From assembly GCA_009760855.2 (NCBI GenBank), contig WPIO01000198.1, forward strand, positions 353,692-417,691: a stretch of DNA of 64,000 bases, read 5' to 3'. A program made the position numbers and the translations under genes. Below, in pieces: positions 11,459 through 23,689 of the stretch. Below the pieces are notes generated by a model. That model did no database searches. It had not been told where the DNA came from and worked only from the letters and a program-made list of their open reading frames with translations. Each line of letters starts with the position of its first letter. Within the stretch, counting starts at the first letter, position 1. Source of the DNA: Cristatella mucedo. Its lineage: Eukaryota; Bryozoa; Phylactolaemata; Cristatellidae.

Positions 11459-12312
11459 GTTCGGCGACCGTCGGAGGCATCGTATGGACCCTGGGCATGC
11501 TCGCGGTTCTGGCCGCCGCCGTCTACACCGCCGTGACGTACTTCTGCCCAAGTGACGACGACGACGACGCGGCAGCGGCGGCAGCTGCGGCTGCGGCGGC
11601 CGAGAAGCAGGCAGAAGAGGATGCCGCGCGTCGACGGCCGCACGACCGGCGGCCGTCGACGCTGGGCGAGCAGCTGCGCGCAGCCTTGACCTTCGGCGTC
11701 GGCATCGTGAGAAGCTTCTTCCTGCCGGCTGTCAGAAGAGCCAACTCGCTGCACCACACGCGCGCGCTCACCGACGCGTCGACGGACGGTCGCTACCGGC
11801 GCATGCAGCGCGCCGCGTCGTCGGCGGCGGCCGACGGGCGTCAGGCGCAGCCGGATGCAGCTTCCTTCCCGGCTCCGCCGCTTCCGTCCGACCGGCTCGC
11901 CGGCGGCGGCTCAAGGCGCGGCGGTCGGACCAGCAGTGGCGGCGGAGGCGACAAGAACACGCCCGTGTCCACCAGTGCCCCCGCTTTCCGTCCGGCTTCG
12001 GCGGCGTCGCCCAAAGTGGGAACGCTGCCCCGCGAGACCGGCGCCGCCGCCGCCGCCGCCGCCGTCGTCGCGGCATCAGCCGTGAAGGCGGCGAGCTCGA
12101 AGGAGAGGAAGGAGCTCAGCTGGAACAAGGACTCGGTCGTCATAGCGATAGACGGCGTGGCGATCCTAGACGGCCGGAGCCGCGCGCCGCCCGTCTACGA
12201 CGCCGCCATACCCGCCGAGCTCATAGCGAGCGCCGGGACTGCGGTCGACGCGTCGAAGTCGACGGTCGGATCGTGGGAGACGGATGATCCAAACTCGAGC
12301 GATGAGAGCTAG
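11459..12312 (+). CDS. Gene A: terminal exon with transmembrane helix and conserved cytoplasmic tail
   Basis: The exon opens after CGCCGACGCAG with GT, completing the split Gly codon of the TSP1 exon, and ends at TAG 12,310-12,312. It encodes a single hydrophobic helix (IVWTLGMLAVLAAAVY..., about residues 7-28), then CPS and an Asp run, a poly-Ala run and a basic segment. A region follows of the form RRPSTL...LRAALTFGVGIV-SF...RRANSLH, then low-complexity Ala/Gly/Ser/Pro sequence. Near the C-terminus is ELSWNKDSVVIAIDGV, then APPVYDAAIPAELIAS. Gene B has the same blocks in the same order. With a TSP1 module outside, this should be a type I membrane protein whose tail box binds an unknown intracellular partner. 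I do not recognise the tail as a named domain. A possible AATAAA lies at 13,136-13,141. Confidence 0.82.
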
Positions 12313-12362
12313 CATAGCATTGCATAGCACAGCGTCGCTTAGCATAGCATAGCATAGCATTA
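12313..12362. repeat. AGCAT pentamer repeat in the gene A 3' flank
   Basis: About ten imperfect units of (T)AGCA(T), beginning directly at the stop codon. Confidence 0.85.
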
Positions 12363-13405
12363 CGGCGGCTGCTCGGCCTCGCGAAGTTTCTGCGGCGAAA
12401 GCGGAGCGACGGCGAAATTTCAGCGGAGCGACGGCGAAACTGCAGCGGTCGGCCTCCGGCCTGCGGCGACGGCGGCGGCCTTAGTCGGTTTGCTGTTGAA
12501 CGGCATTCCACCGAAGCTCGCGCGGCGAAGATTCCTACGCCGAAGCAGATTCCTCCGCCAGTCGTCGCTGCTGCGGGGCACGAAGCGTCTGCTGCTGCTG
12601 CTGCTCGAAGCCATCGTTCGCACGACGCTGCCGGCCAGTTTATCGTTCGCCCAAGCGTCGGTCTGCCTGACGGATGCCGGCGCCGCCGCCTCCTCCGCAA
12701 AGCTTAATCTCAAAGAGTTCAGAGTTCAGAGATCGACGTCGCGAGGCCTGAGCCGATGCCGCGTCAGCATCTGTAACCGAATCGCCAGGCGGCGCTAAGC
12801 AAGTGCTAGAGCCGACTTCCGGCACCAGTAGCACTCTCGCGGAACTGACTCGCTCAAAGACGCTGCGCCGCCGGGCGCTCGAACGGATGTGGCGCGCTGC
12901 GCCGTTCGCTCGAGTCGACGCACGGCGCTGGGGCCACCGACGCGGCCTCACTCTCCGGCCCCGCTCGCCGCGCCCAGGCGCCCGGCGCACAGTAGGCGCG
13001 CAGGCAAGCGCAAGTTGCATCGTTCTAAGCTGCGGCGGAGGCGTCTCCGGTTGAGCTCGCTTCCGCCGCGGCCGCACGCGGCGCACGTCTGAGTCGCTCG
13101 CAGCGTGCTGCTGCCGCCCGCGTCGAAACCGGCGAAATAAACGGCGCGTTCGGAGCCGAGCTCGAGCGCACTCTCAGCGGCCGCCCAATCTCTCTCGAGA
13201 TCCCATCGCTCGCGTCGCTCGAAGCCGTCAGAGCGATCCGCTTACAAAAGTGTCGCAGCAGCAGCCGACGAAGCTGCGAGCTGCGATCGCCTCGAGCATC
13301 GTGTCGCGTGTCGGCGGCTCGCTCGCTACGATCGCTTCCTAGTTTGCACACAGGCCGTAATCAATTGGGCCCGACGCACGTAGAGCCACAAGCCTGATAA
13401 GGTGC
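12363..13405. other. GC-rich DNA downstream of gene A
   Basis: CpG-rich sequence open in several frames on both strands, with Arg/Ala-rich translations and no domain. It may be the 3' UTR of gene A up to the AATAAA at 13,136, then intergenic DNA. I see no second gene. Confidence 0.4.
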
Positions 13406-14537
13406 TCAGGTGTTAAGCTCCTCGTGCGCAGAGGTCTATACTCTCCCTCTGGCCAATGTGATTGCCAAGCACAATCGAGGCTTTCACTTCTATGAGCTGA
13501 TGACGCTCAGTGGTATCTTTGCTTTTGGCCCTCGAGCACGTCGAATTCTCTCAAATCCTTTGAGGCGTGTATTGATGACAGCCGCACATGGATGGCAGCA
13601 AATTTTCTCAAATTGAATGATGATAAAAATTACTTACTAGTTATATGAAAACCAAGTGTGATTCAGAAATTGGAAAGACTAACGCTCAAAATCGGCTCTG
13701 CCAGCATAACTCATTTGTATCTGCACGAAATCTAGGTGCCCCGTTCCTAATTAACCTTTCGTTGGACGACCACATCAGCTCCGGAATCAAGTCTGCCTAC
13801 TTTCAGCTACATAGCAATGTTAAATTCGTTTTTTTTAGACAGGCATACCACATCTAAGATGGTCCATGCATTTTTGACATCCCTTATTGAACTCTGAAAC
13901 TCACTGCTTGCTGGTCTACCGACATGTGCAATCAGGCGATTGCAGCTGGTGCAAAACTCGGCAGCTAGGCTTGTCTGTCGTGAGCGCCGCAGTTGCCGCA
14001 TCACATCACTTCTCGCCGACCTGAACTGGCTACCAGTCAAACAACGGATCGACTTCAACGTTTTGTCGCTCACTTTTAGGTCCCTTCATTCTTTGGCTCC
14101 AGAGTACCTATCAGATCTACTGCCCCGTCAGGCTAAGCTTCGTACCACCCGTATTTCAGAATCTAACTGTTTACCTATACCCTGTATAAAGCTCAAATTT
14201 CTTGGAGACCGTGAATTTAGCTCGTATCCTCCCAAAGCCTGGAACTCACTCCCGACTTACGTCATGACATCCCCTGACTTGACCACATTTAAAAAGAAAT
14301 TAGAAGCGCACCTATTTATATCAGCATTTAGTGGGCCCTGTTTTTCGTTCTTTATGTGCGTTTGCATGCTGCCCCTGTGCATGTCACCCCTAGCCGTGTT
14401 ATTCATGTTGTTAATCACGCATGATACCACTCAGTACTCGATTGTATTTCCTTTGAAATAAATGTAAAGCGCCCAGAAAGAGATTGAGTTTTTGATAGCG
14501 CTTTATCAAGTGTATTATTACTATGATAATTATTATT
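13406..14537 (+). mobile_element. LINE family 1 (CR1/L2-type), 5'-truncated and decayed
   Basis: Homologous to the 36.66-37.83 kb copy. It starts in the reverse-transcriptase domain (TYTLPLANVIAKHN), lacks an intact YADD box and carries several frameshifts. It then keeps a clean C-terminal stretch at 13,940-14,461 with LVQNSAARLVCRERR, LADLNWLPVKQRIDF and AWNSLPTYV. The 3' end is AAGCGCCCAGAAAGAGATTG followed by an ATT/TAT tail. It cannot be autonomous. Confidence 0.92.
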
Positions 14538-14539
14538 GT

Positions 14540-15120
14540 CAACTGCACACAAAATAACACGCGGGTGAGTTTGTTCGAAGTGCGTTAGTTTCCAGCGCGG
14601 GCTGAAGGTTACTCGGTCAGCTGACTATCTACAATGATGTTTCTGCTTCATTTAGCATTTAGTCCGGTCCAAGATTTCGCCAGCACTGCTAGGGTTGATG
14701 TCACATCACGGCTCCAAGATTAGCAAATTGATTTAGTCGCATGTAGCCTACGTTTGTGACATTATCTGAACCGGCTGGCATAGATCAATGAAGCCTGGTG
14801 CTTCTGAAGCAACGCGGCTCGATGAGCCGGCGGAAATTTCTTCCGTCAAGAAACGCAGCAGATTCAGTGATTCTGTTATGTAATTCTGGATTTTGCCCAA
14901 ATAAAAATCAGGAATAGAACCCGGATTATAATACCATACTAATCTTAAATAGACCAATTCTTGGAAATTTAATCTCATTTAAATTCTTCCCAAGATTCGA
15001 ACAAAAAGTCGGATACAGGCATATCCTGCTAAGCAGCGAATGCACACAATTCTTGCTGATTGCCACAGAGTATCGTCATCTCGGAAACGTCACTTCTTTT
15101 TTGCAGAATTTCAAAGCCAG
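14540..15120. other. Host DNA; possible old SINE near 14,760-14,935 (reverse)
   Basis: The string GGAATAGAACCCGGAT at 14,912-14,927, read on the minus strand, resembles a pol III B box. No body homology to the named SINE families is clear. Nothing else is seen. Confidence 0.3.
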
Positions 15121-15132
15121 CACTATTTGGCT

Positions 15133-15150
15133 TCGAGAGAGAGAGAGAGC

Positions 15151-15192
<42 letters not shown>

Positions 15193-15232
15193 TAGAGATA
15201 CAAACACACATACACACACACACACACACACG

Positions 15233-15298
<66 letters not shown>
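15133..15298. repeat. (GA)n-(CA)n-(GA)n compound microsatellite
   Basis: GA 15,137-15,195, CA 15,203-15,237, GA 15,238-15,297. Confidence 0.97.
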
Positions 15299-15299
<1 letters not shown>

Positions 15300-15300
<1 letters not shown>

Positions 15301-16575
15301 CGGGAAGAGTCCTCGGTAATGTCAATGACGTAGACAGTGATTTTTAAGTGCATAAGAGCCCATGCCTAAGTGATACCAAAGTCGCTATCTGGGATTTCCA
15401 GATTAGCGTAACGACGCGCCTTTCGCTTCATGTTAAGCTGCGTGTAGGGCTGCTTGCTTTGGAGCAATAGCCTCAATAGCCTCAAGTATGTATATGTATC
15501 GAGAATATGTATATATATGTATATGGCCGAGAACGCGGAGCGGCAATCTCGCTGCTCACGCATCGAGCAATTTGGAATCTCCTGCTGCTGCAGGACGACT
15601 TGGTGACTCAATGACCAATGGGAATCAAGGGCAAGCGTATTACCGCCGGGCAAAGAGACCGAGCAAAGTGACAGTCTACTCCAAGTTTATCGTGATCAAG
15701 CGTGCAATTGGACAACTGATTTTTCTCCCCAGCTCTGCTGAGCGGGACTGTAGCGTTTTGGAGGTTGCCAAATTGGCAGATATTTTACGGGCCTGACAGC
15801 CAAAATGAGGTCGTTACAGTCTAGCAAGACCAAAAGAGATGCAGTTACATAGTTTTACGTCGTTCCGGTATGTATTACATTTTAAAAGCGATATGAATTG
15901 CTATTATTAGCACCGCGATTCGCCGGGCTGATCTCTCGCTAATAATAATTAGCTTGTATAGTGCCCTAATAACCTACCACATCGCAGCATCTTTTTGGAA
16001 TAGAGGGTTCGGGGCTTACCACACGATGGTGACGAAGACGATGGCAATAAGAAAATAATAACGATTAAGAAATTTGCTTGGCAGCCTAAGAGAACGCAAT
16101 CTCTACTCATCTACATGAAGGAAAAATTTGCATAAATTAATTTATGCAATATGCATGAAGGAAAAATGACAACTTTTTCAGCACGTGTAACAAAGCGCCC
16201 AAAGGTCGATTCGCAAGTATCCGGCAAAGTAGCTACGAGAGAGAAATGCAGCTTTATAGCTTCTTGCAAAAAGTTCCGCTGAGTCTGGAGGTGTCTTAAT
16301 GTCAGACAGTCATGAGCTCCAGCTTTTGAATCATATGAAGCGAAGGCACCAAAGGATTTCTGCTTGTTACGCTGTCAGTTAGATGCATAGCGGAGCGACT
16401 CGAGTCACACGAGCTGATGCTACGATGCCTAGCCTGATTGGGAAACAACTCAGAGTGTAAGACGAAGCAAGAGATTTGAAGGGACAATTAATAAGTAAGA
16501 TAAATAAGACAATAAATAAGTGTGACAGACACTTGAAGGGTCGATACGCTTCTTCACGGGCAATCAGTTCAGATA
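15300..16575. other. Host DNA with SINE-tail remnants
   Basis: Positions 15,948-15,985 (TTAGCTTGTATAGTGCCCTA) and 16,082-16,105 (CAGCCTAAGAGAACGCAATC) match the SINE family 2 tail. A TA-rich patch lies near 15,487-15,524. No gene is visible. Confidence 0.45.
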
Positions 16576-16867
16576 GGTAAAAGGTGTTAAAAACACACCT
16601 ATTTAGGACAGCATATAGTGGGTCCCTGTGATTCGTCCTTCACGTGCTTAGGCGTGCTGACACTGTGCATGCTGCCACTAACCACATTTGCAAGCTGACC
16701 CTGTGCATGTCAACCCTAACCATATCATTCATTGTGTTTGTTTTTTAAGCATGATTTTACTTACCATTCAAGTGCATTTCCCTTTGCAGCAAATGTAAAG
16801 CGCCTAGAAAGAGATTAAGTTCTCTGAGGGCTCTTTATCAAGTGTATTTTTATTATTATTATTATAG
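16576..16867 (+). mobile_element. LINE family 1, 3' end fragment
   Basis: Begins in the end of the ORF (AAAAACACACCTATTTAGGA), continues with the repeated GTGCATGCTGCCACTAACCA 3' UTR and ends AAGAGATTAAGTTCTCTGAG plus ATT repeats. It is diverged from the Polinton-inserted copies. Confidence 0.9.
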
Positions 16868-16889
16868 GTGAGCCATGCTCTGCGTGAGT

Positions 16890-16995
16890 GCATAGATGTG
16901 TGTGCGCGCGTGCGTGCGTGTGTGTGTGTGTGTGTGAGTGTGTGTGTGTGTGTGAGTGAGGTTGTTTGAGTGCGTTTGTGCGTGCGTGTGCATGT
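16890..16995. repeat. (TG)n-rich microsatellite
   Basis: TG alternation with GAG and CG interruptions. Confidence 0.9.
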
Positions 16996-17324
16996 TTGTG
17001 TAATGTGGCAATTGCAAAGTTTACGATAGGAAAGAATAGCCAAGGATTTTAGAAATTTTAGTTCCTGACTACACATAGAGACTACAGTTTTGTTTGACGG
17101 ATCATACGGGGACAAAGCCAGAGCAAAACTGATAGAGCTGCTCTGGTGCTCTTCAGACCTACCGAATGCAAGTTCCATGCGCGGGAAAGCTATTGAAAAA
17201 CATTACTTTCGCTTGATGAATAACTACTGAAAAATTAAATATACGCCGACGCATAGGAGCTGAGAGTGCTGTTTTTCTACCTATATGAATCTGTCGAAAA
17301 GGCGCTCATGTATGTGTAAGAGAT

Positions 17325-17832
17325 TATTATAATATTACTAGTAAGAATAATGCCTTTAATAACACCCTCGGAGAAATTAATCTCTTTCTAGACACTTGGT
17401 AAATACTGTAAAGGAAGCATGCTCGAATAATTAGTGGTAGCATGCTCAACGTCAACAAGCATAAAATGGTTAGAGGTGACATGCACAGGGTCAGCATGCA
17501 AATATAATTAATGGCTACTTGCACAGTGGAGGCACGTATCACACTTGGTTTGCTCATAACAAGCAAGTAAGTTTTATCGTCATTCATCATAAGAAAGTTT
17601 CCTGCTATCCATGTGCGGATGTCACCAAAACATGCAGCAAGGGAGTTGAGAGAATTCATGGTGCTGGAGGGCATGGAGGCATCAAAGCAAAGGTACAACT
17701 GAGTGCCGTCTGCATTGAAGTAAAAACCTAGACTGTGACTGGCGATCACATCTGCAAGAGGGAGAATATAAAAAGTGAATAGAAACAGGTCAAGTGCAGA
17801 CGCCAGAGGTAGACCGGACATCAGCTATTCCT
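17325..17832 (-). mobile_element. LINE family 1, decayed 3' part with internal deletion (reverse)
   Basis: On the minus strand the copy encodes TFYILPLADVIASHSLGFYF near 17,780-17,720, then a region related to the [12 protein letters not shown] box (NADGTQLYLCFD: the catalytic YADD is altered to NADG), then a jump to the 3' UTR and an ATT-type tail at 17,330-17,345. Confidence 0.88.
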
Positions 17833-19640
17833 CGAATGATCTTCGCCAGTTCGAATCAATGCTCCGGAGTTTCCCACTAAGATAGCTTACGCAGTCCGTT
17901 TAGAGGAAATAGTCCGCTTTATTTTAAATTTCTACGCTAATGTGTGTAGAGTAGGACGCGTATGCAGAGCTGCGGCTGTATCAGCATCTTAGCGATTGCA
18001 GCAGTGCACGCCAGCGATAGTGGTCTCGCAATGGCGGTGCGTTCAAGATACCGCCATACGTTCTACTGGATCGCTAAAACAAAGAGGCTTGAGATCGCTG
18101 ACCGCTTAAGGCAAGATTATTTTTCGGCACCCAGGCTTCCCATGGCCCGCCGGTCTCTCGGTTTCGCGACATTGCCGCTGTTTTGAAACTGAAGACTCAG
18201 GTACTCAGCGGCTGCCAAGGACATGGCGGCTGGCTGGCTGCCTAGGACTCGTCGAGATTTCTCCGATGCGAAACCCTCGCGCCAGGGTGTATAGTATTTC
18301 CGTGCGCCTGCATAACCCGTGCAGAGGATTAGCAGCTCATCGCTGATTGGCCACCAAATCGAACGGCTTCCGCTCCATGGCCCATTTACTATAACAGATG
18401 TGCGCCCACGCTGCTGCCTTGCGCTCTCTGGGGGTCAGGGGTCGGCTCGCGTGGGCTTAGAGTTAAAGATCTCGAAGCCCTAGCTGTTAGGCTCGGACAG
18501 AAGAAATTGGTCGACAGCTCAATCCGTAGATTGATTCGAACCAGTAACGAGACAGAAGATCCACTCCCCTCCCCCGGTTCGGGACACCAGCACCGAAGTG
18601 TGCAGCTCCATGAAGGCTATGTATAGCACAAATAGCAATTGATATAGCTAGGCACGTACATCGAGCCCGTCTACCATATTTAAGAAAACTCTGTTCAAGC
18701 AATTCCGAGGAAGTGGACTACGAAGCACTGTCTTTGCATCATTGCGAGTGGTTTGGACGTGGCAACCCAAGTGTATGATCTGGAGCTGGCAGCGAACTTA
18801 CAAAACTGTTCAGGCTTTTTCTCGTGAGCAGTTACAGTGCGTGAAATTCCATGAAATGGTGACGATTTGCTCCATCTCATTACTGATTAAATTCAATAGC
18901 TTACGGAGTTCTATGCAGCATATAACGCAAAAGTATTAGGACTGCTTGGGTAGAAGCAGTGACGGCTAAATACTAGCCAGCATTTTGACTAAATATCGAA
19001 CATTTATGTCGCCAAATTATGCACACTGGTCGCAATAAGAAAACTCAAAACGTTCCCGTAATTATCACGTATAGCGATTAATTTATTAAATCGGTATGAG
19101 GTCTTCATTGGCTAACTTGCTTTCTGAACGGCGGAAATGCTGTTCTCGCGCCTAGTGGTGGCGCGAAGTCGGCACTAGGGAGAGGTATTTTCCAAGGCTT
19201 CCAGACTTAACTAACTTCCTCACATTGTGCGAAACCTCGCTCTTCAGTACTGATAGAGTAGTAGCAATTTAACCGTACGAATGTCCAGCCTCGTGCAATT
19301 GCAAAACTGGATCCTCACAAATTTGACAACTCGGCGACTTTCAGGGTGGCTAGTTGGCCTTTCCCGGGAATATATCAGGGCTCCATGGGCTCGCTGTGTG
19401 ACTTCGGGTCAGGGACCTATCTTGGGATTTTGGCATAAACTGACAAAGGGTCGTTCCTAGATGTCCTGTTGCCAAAAATAGCCATTTTAACCGAATCAAA
19501 GGGATTTGGATAATTTTAGGTATACTGTCTAAAATCTGCATCAGTGTCGCTGAAATTTGTACTTGCGTGACCAGTATTTAGCAGACATAACTAAAATTCC
19601 CGCTACACGCCAGTCGGGGCTTAGAAAAAGCTCTTCTTGT
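17833..19640. other. Host DNA, no gene seen
   Basis: No ORF with a domain, no RNA gene and no clear repeat family is visible in about 1.8 kb. Confidence 0.4.
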
Positions 19641-19692
19641 GCAAATAAATTTAGTTCTCTTAGGGTGCTATACAAATTAATTAGGAATTACT
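19640..19692 (+). repeat. SINE family 2 tail fragment
   Basis: AATAAATTTAGTTCTCTTAG followed by GGTGCTATACAAATTAATTA matches the tail seen in reverse at 27,300-27,345. Confidence 0.55.
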
Positions 19693-19789
19693 CATGACAA
19701 CACATTTGTTTGGCGCATCGTGTGGTTGACTAAGGGTGGATTGCCTCTGGTTGAAATATGCAATAGGCATTGGTTCCCATAGGTTCGTG

Positions 19790-19985
<196 letters not shown>

Positions 19986-20251
19986 GGGAAGCTGGTGGCC
20001 AAGTAATAAAGCTTGCTTAACGGACCTCGCATCCCACGCTCGGAAAGGGCGGCTTTAAATAGGCATTGCGTCTCTGGTGCCGTTACCGGCTTGAGAGCCG
20101 TATGATCTCTGTTCCTGAACCCGAAGGCGTGGATGGCACCCGCGATCCTGGCAGGGTAGGGCACCGCCGGCTAATACACAAGCATATGTATGTATATGCA
20201 TATAACTTATATTCAATAACCTATACATGTACGTTAAAAATTATTAATAAA

Positions 20252-20256
<5 letters not shown>

Positions 20257-20297
<41 letters not shown>
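20257..20297. repeat. (TA)n microsatellite abutting a transposon end
   Basis: TA alternation that runs directly into CAGTCATCCCTCG at 20,298. Confidence 0.95.
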
Positions 20298-20301
<4 letters not shown>

Positions 20302-20640
20302 TCATCCCTCGTTTATCGCGGTCAATCAGTTCCTGACTCTACCGCGATAAGTGAATTTCCGCGAAGTGGGATCCTATTTATAAATCAAATATTTTCGTAT
20401 TTGGAGCATTGAAAACCTGTTCACGACCCTTTAAATACGGTTTTTAGCACTATTGGAGCCCTCTGGATATGTAATAATACCATAATAGTCACACTTGCAT
20501 TTACCAATATATCAGTCGGGATGAGAAAAAATAAGGCGCATTAATCGTTTAAAATATCATATTATTACTATCATACATTTAATTACACGCACACGTAAAT
20601 TCCTTACATTAGGACAGAAAAAAAGTGAACAACACGCTCT
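20298..20640 (+). mobile_element. Probable pogo/Tigger-type DNA transposon terminal fragment
   Basis: The segment starts CAGTCATCCCTCGTTTATCG next to a TA dinucleotide. Internal short inverted words (TATCGCGG and CCGCGATAA) follow. This TA target and CAGT...CCCTCG terminus is typical of mariner/pogo (Tigger-like) ends as I know them. No transposase ORF and no matching right terminus are visible, so the family call is tentative and the right limit approximate. Confidence 0.5.
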
Positions 20641-20873
20641 GATTGGCTTGGTTTCACTACACCATATTTTTTGGAAAAAAGTTCTTGCCCACAAACAAGG
20701 AGTGGTCGAACGGCTGCACCTGGCGTTGGAGGGTATACGGGGGTGCTCGAATACATAGACCTACAGACCATATGTGTATTAATTTGATTTTTTATTGTAA
20801 TATTGGAGTGTATAATTGACTCCGAAAACCAACAGCGCCCTGTATCATTTCCACTATCTCGAATGAATCTGGG
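20641..20873. other. Host DNA, nothing recognised
   Basis: AT-rich sequence between the transposon-like fragment and a TA repeat; it may still be part of that element. Confidence 0.3.
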
Positions 20874-20902
20874 TGTATATATATATATATATATATATAT
20901 AT
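20874..20902. repeat. (TA)n microsatellite
   Basis: Alternating TA, 28 nt. Confidence 0.93.
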
Positions 20903-22440
20903 TCATTATTCTACACAGTATTTATTTATACGGCGCTGAGCGCCGCCCTAGTTTGGCCCAGGAATACGGTGCTCGCCTATAACAACCAAGGTCGCAGACT
21001 CGAGCCGTACGACTTGTGTAAAAGCATCTGGATAGACATCAAGTTCTCTGAGGATGCTATAACAATGAATTACTATTTTGTATATTACACGTTTGTCACC
21101 CTCCATCGCGGGTTCGACTGCGGCTGTTACCATAGCTATCGTCAGCCGCGTGTCGGAAGTTCCGGAGGAAAGCGAAGAAGTGACTTTGCGTTTGCACAGC
21201 TCCAGCGGACGCTGCACCGCCGCCACCTCCGCCTCCGCCGCCGCCTCCGCCGCTGCCTCCGCCGCCGCTTCCGCCGCCTCTGCCGCCACCACATGGTAAA
21301 CCGAGAAAGCGATAGGGCCGCTAACTCCGCTGCGATCTCCGACGTTGCTCGCAACCCGAGCAACGTCGGAGTGGAAAGCTTAGCGGTCGTGGTCGGCTTG
21401 CGTCGGCGGGTGGGGCCCTCGACCTATATACCTATATATATACCTACCTCGCCCTCGCGGCTCTATCGCCGGCCGATCGGCCCTCGGCCGCGCCACTCGC
21501 GCTCGCTCGCTCGCTCGCTCGCCAACAATCGCCGCGCGTTGAGCCAATGCCCTTGAAAGCGAAATGTCGCGGCGGAAGGTTAGCCGAGAGCCGGCAGCCA
21601 ATGGACGCCGTCGAGGTGTTACGGTGCCGCGGCTCGGCGGCGCTGGGGCGGCGTTTTCTCGTGTGCGCCGTCAAATTGTGCCTGCCCGGTATGTAATCTC
21701 GCGCGCGTCCTCCTTCCTCCGCAGGTTGCACTCCCTCCCCCCCCCCGCGAACGCTCGCAACGATACCGCGTCTCTCAGTCATTCTTTCGGCGCCATTAAA
21801 TCCAGCGTGGAAGCTTACGCGTTCGGTCACTTACTCGGCAGCTTCCGCCGAGGTCTCGCCGCGAGACCGCGCGCTCCGGGACACGGCTAGGTAGCTCGCC
21901 AGGTAGCTCGCCGATGCGCTAGCGCCACGAACCCAAGCAGCCGTCACACAAGGAGTGGCTGTAGCGCGGGTGACTTGAGTGCTGGCACTGCGAAAACGCT
22001 TGAGCGAGCACGCCGATCGCCTCGGGCTAAACAGCATCAGCAACACCTAAGCAAACTTCCTGCCACCCCCCCCCCATCTATGTGCGACTTGGCATTTGCG
22101 GTCTGCTCTCTACTGGTCAGAGAGGCGCCTGCCCCTCCTCGTTGGCTGCTGCGTTTTTGCCCGAGCCTTGGGCAGGCAATACGGCATCGTGTCTGCATGC
22201 CTTCCTGCTGACCAGGCAAAATATTCAGTAGCTGCTGCCGAAGCAGCTGCTGCCTCTCGTGCAGCTCTAGAGCAGCTCCAGAGCAGCTCTGGAGCTGCAG
22301 CTCCAGGGGGAGGCGGATGCGACCGACCTAGCCTGCATATGCAGAAAAGCTGGCACTGCTTTCTCAGCTATTGTCTTTCGAGCGAGCGATCGGTAGGCTG
22401 TTGGTCAAGAATGCTTCTAGCCCTGCTGATGCCTATGCTG
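20903..22440. other. Host DNA with CpG-rich core; no supported gene
   Basis: A (CCG/CTC)n-type block occupies 21,219-21,290. A frame at 21,078-21,218 reads VTIAIVSRVSEVPEESEEVT, loosely like a Calx-beta edge, but there are no clear splice sites or neighbours. The 21,480-22,100 block is CpG-rich and could be a promoter/CpG island. Confidence 0.35.
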
Positions 22441-22535
22441 ATCATTGCAAGGCAGTGATGAGACCCCTTTTCGTGATCAGAGGTCGCAGGTTCGATTCCT
22501 GAAGTGGGTAATCCTCTATTACCTGCTGAAAACGG
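22440..22535 (+). mobile_element. tRNA-derived SINE head fragment
   Basis: A perfect B-box GGTTCGATTCC at 22,489-22,499, preceded by GGCAGTGATGAGACC and followed by TGGGTAATCCTCTATTACC. This parallels the GGGCGATTC...body of SINE family 1. The remainder is replaced by the CAGCCTGGCAG minisatellite. Confidence 0.65.
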
Positions 22536-22539
22536 CCAG

Positions 22540-22670
22540 GCTAAACAGCAGCCAGGCAACAGCAGCCAGGCAACAGCATGCATTATTATTATTATTACTA
22601 TTATTGTCAGCCTGGCAGCAGCCTGGCAGCAGCCTGGCAGCAGCAGCCTGACAGCAGCAGCAGCAGAAGC
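22540..22670. repeat. CAGC(C)AGGCAA / CAGCCTGGCAG minisatellite with ATT run
   Basis: Two or three CAGCCAGGCAA units, an ATT run at 22,582-22,606, then four CAGCCTGGCAG units and CAG repeats. Confidence 0.85.
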
Positions 22671-23685
22671 GAGGCTCGAGTACGAACATTCGAGAGTACG
22701 AACATTCGAATATTCGAGACTCTGCGAAGATTCTTGCAAGCGAACGCTTTCGCTCACGGATACCTCGTCAGGAGAGCGCTCGGCCCTAGACAAAGCGGAA
22801 GTGCCTCGCTCAGACGCCGCAGCGTCTCACCCATGGCAGACCGACGACAGCAGCGACTGCATCGCTCACGACTGATGTGCAGATCACGATCAGCCAATCG
22901 AGCGAGAGCTCGAGTGGCTGATGCTGATGGTTGAGCGGCTGCCGAATGGCACCACCACGCACGAGCGAGCCGATCCCCACAGTTCAGCTGGGGAGCGGCG
23001 GCGGAGGCGGCGGCCCTGCGGTACCACTCCTCAATGGGTGCAACTACTTCTCCCCAGGGCGACCTTTACCTTCAGCCGCTCTACGGTCTCGCGGCGAAGC
23101 TGCCGGGCTGCCCGCAATCTCGCGGCTGGCTGAAGCCGCCGCACCATGGGTGGCCCCATCCCAGGTTTCGCCTACCTGCGGCGCCAATACGCCCCCGCGA
23201 AGTGCAGCCCGAAAGTTCAAAGTCTGCATCCAAAAAACTAACCGGAAACAACGCACGCTCCTATCTCGCCTAAGAGAGCCTCCGGAGCGACTCGGGCGCG
23301 CGAAGACTTCCGGCCGCTGAATGGTTCAGTGCCCATTGCTCCCATTGCTGACAATGGCAGGAAGAAAACGTAGCCTTCGCGCAAGCCCCGAGGAGGCGGC
23401 AATTCCATTCAAGCGTGATCTTTGACCTTTTGGACACACCCCTTTACGTGAGCGCCGGTACTGGATACATGCGAGGGGCTTACCCACGGTGCGACGGCAT
23501 CGGCCCCGTAGCGAGCACGCGGCCACGTATCTTCGCCGCGAGTCGGCTAAGCGTCGGAAGGTTAAGGTCGTCTATTGTCGTCGCTCGGGCGGAGCCAAGA
23601 AGAGACCGCAGAAGTGCAGAAGGTCAAGGATAAACGGGCGCCAAGACTTAGTATGTGTATACCGAGGCTTGACTGAGAGCGAATT
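22671..23685. other. Host DNA, no supported gene
   Basis: GC-rich, open on both strands, no domain. A short direct repeat TACGAACATTCGA occurs twice at 22,681-22,710. Confidence 0.35.
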
Positions 23686-23689
23686 GCAA

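Noticed and set aside
11264-12143. Long minus-strand ORFs opposite the gene A terminal exon
   Set aside because: GC-rich DNA leaves antisense frames open; they show Arg/Ala-rich junk, whereas the plus strand has a membrane helix and a tail conserved with gene B.
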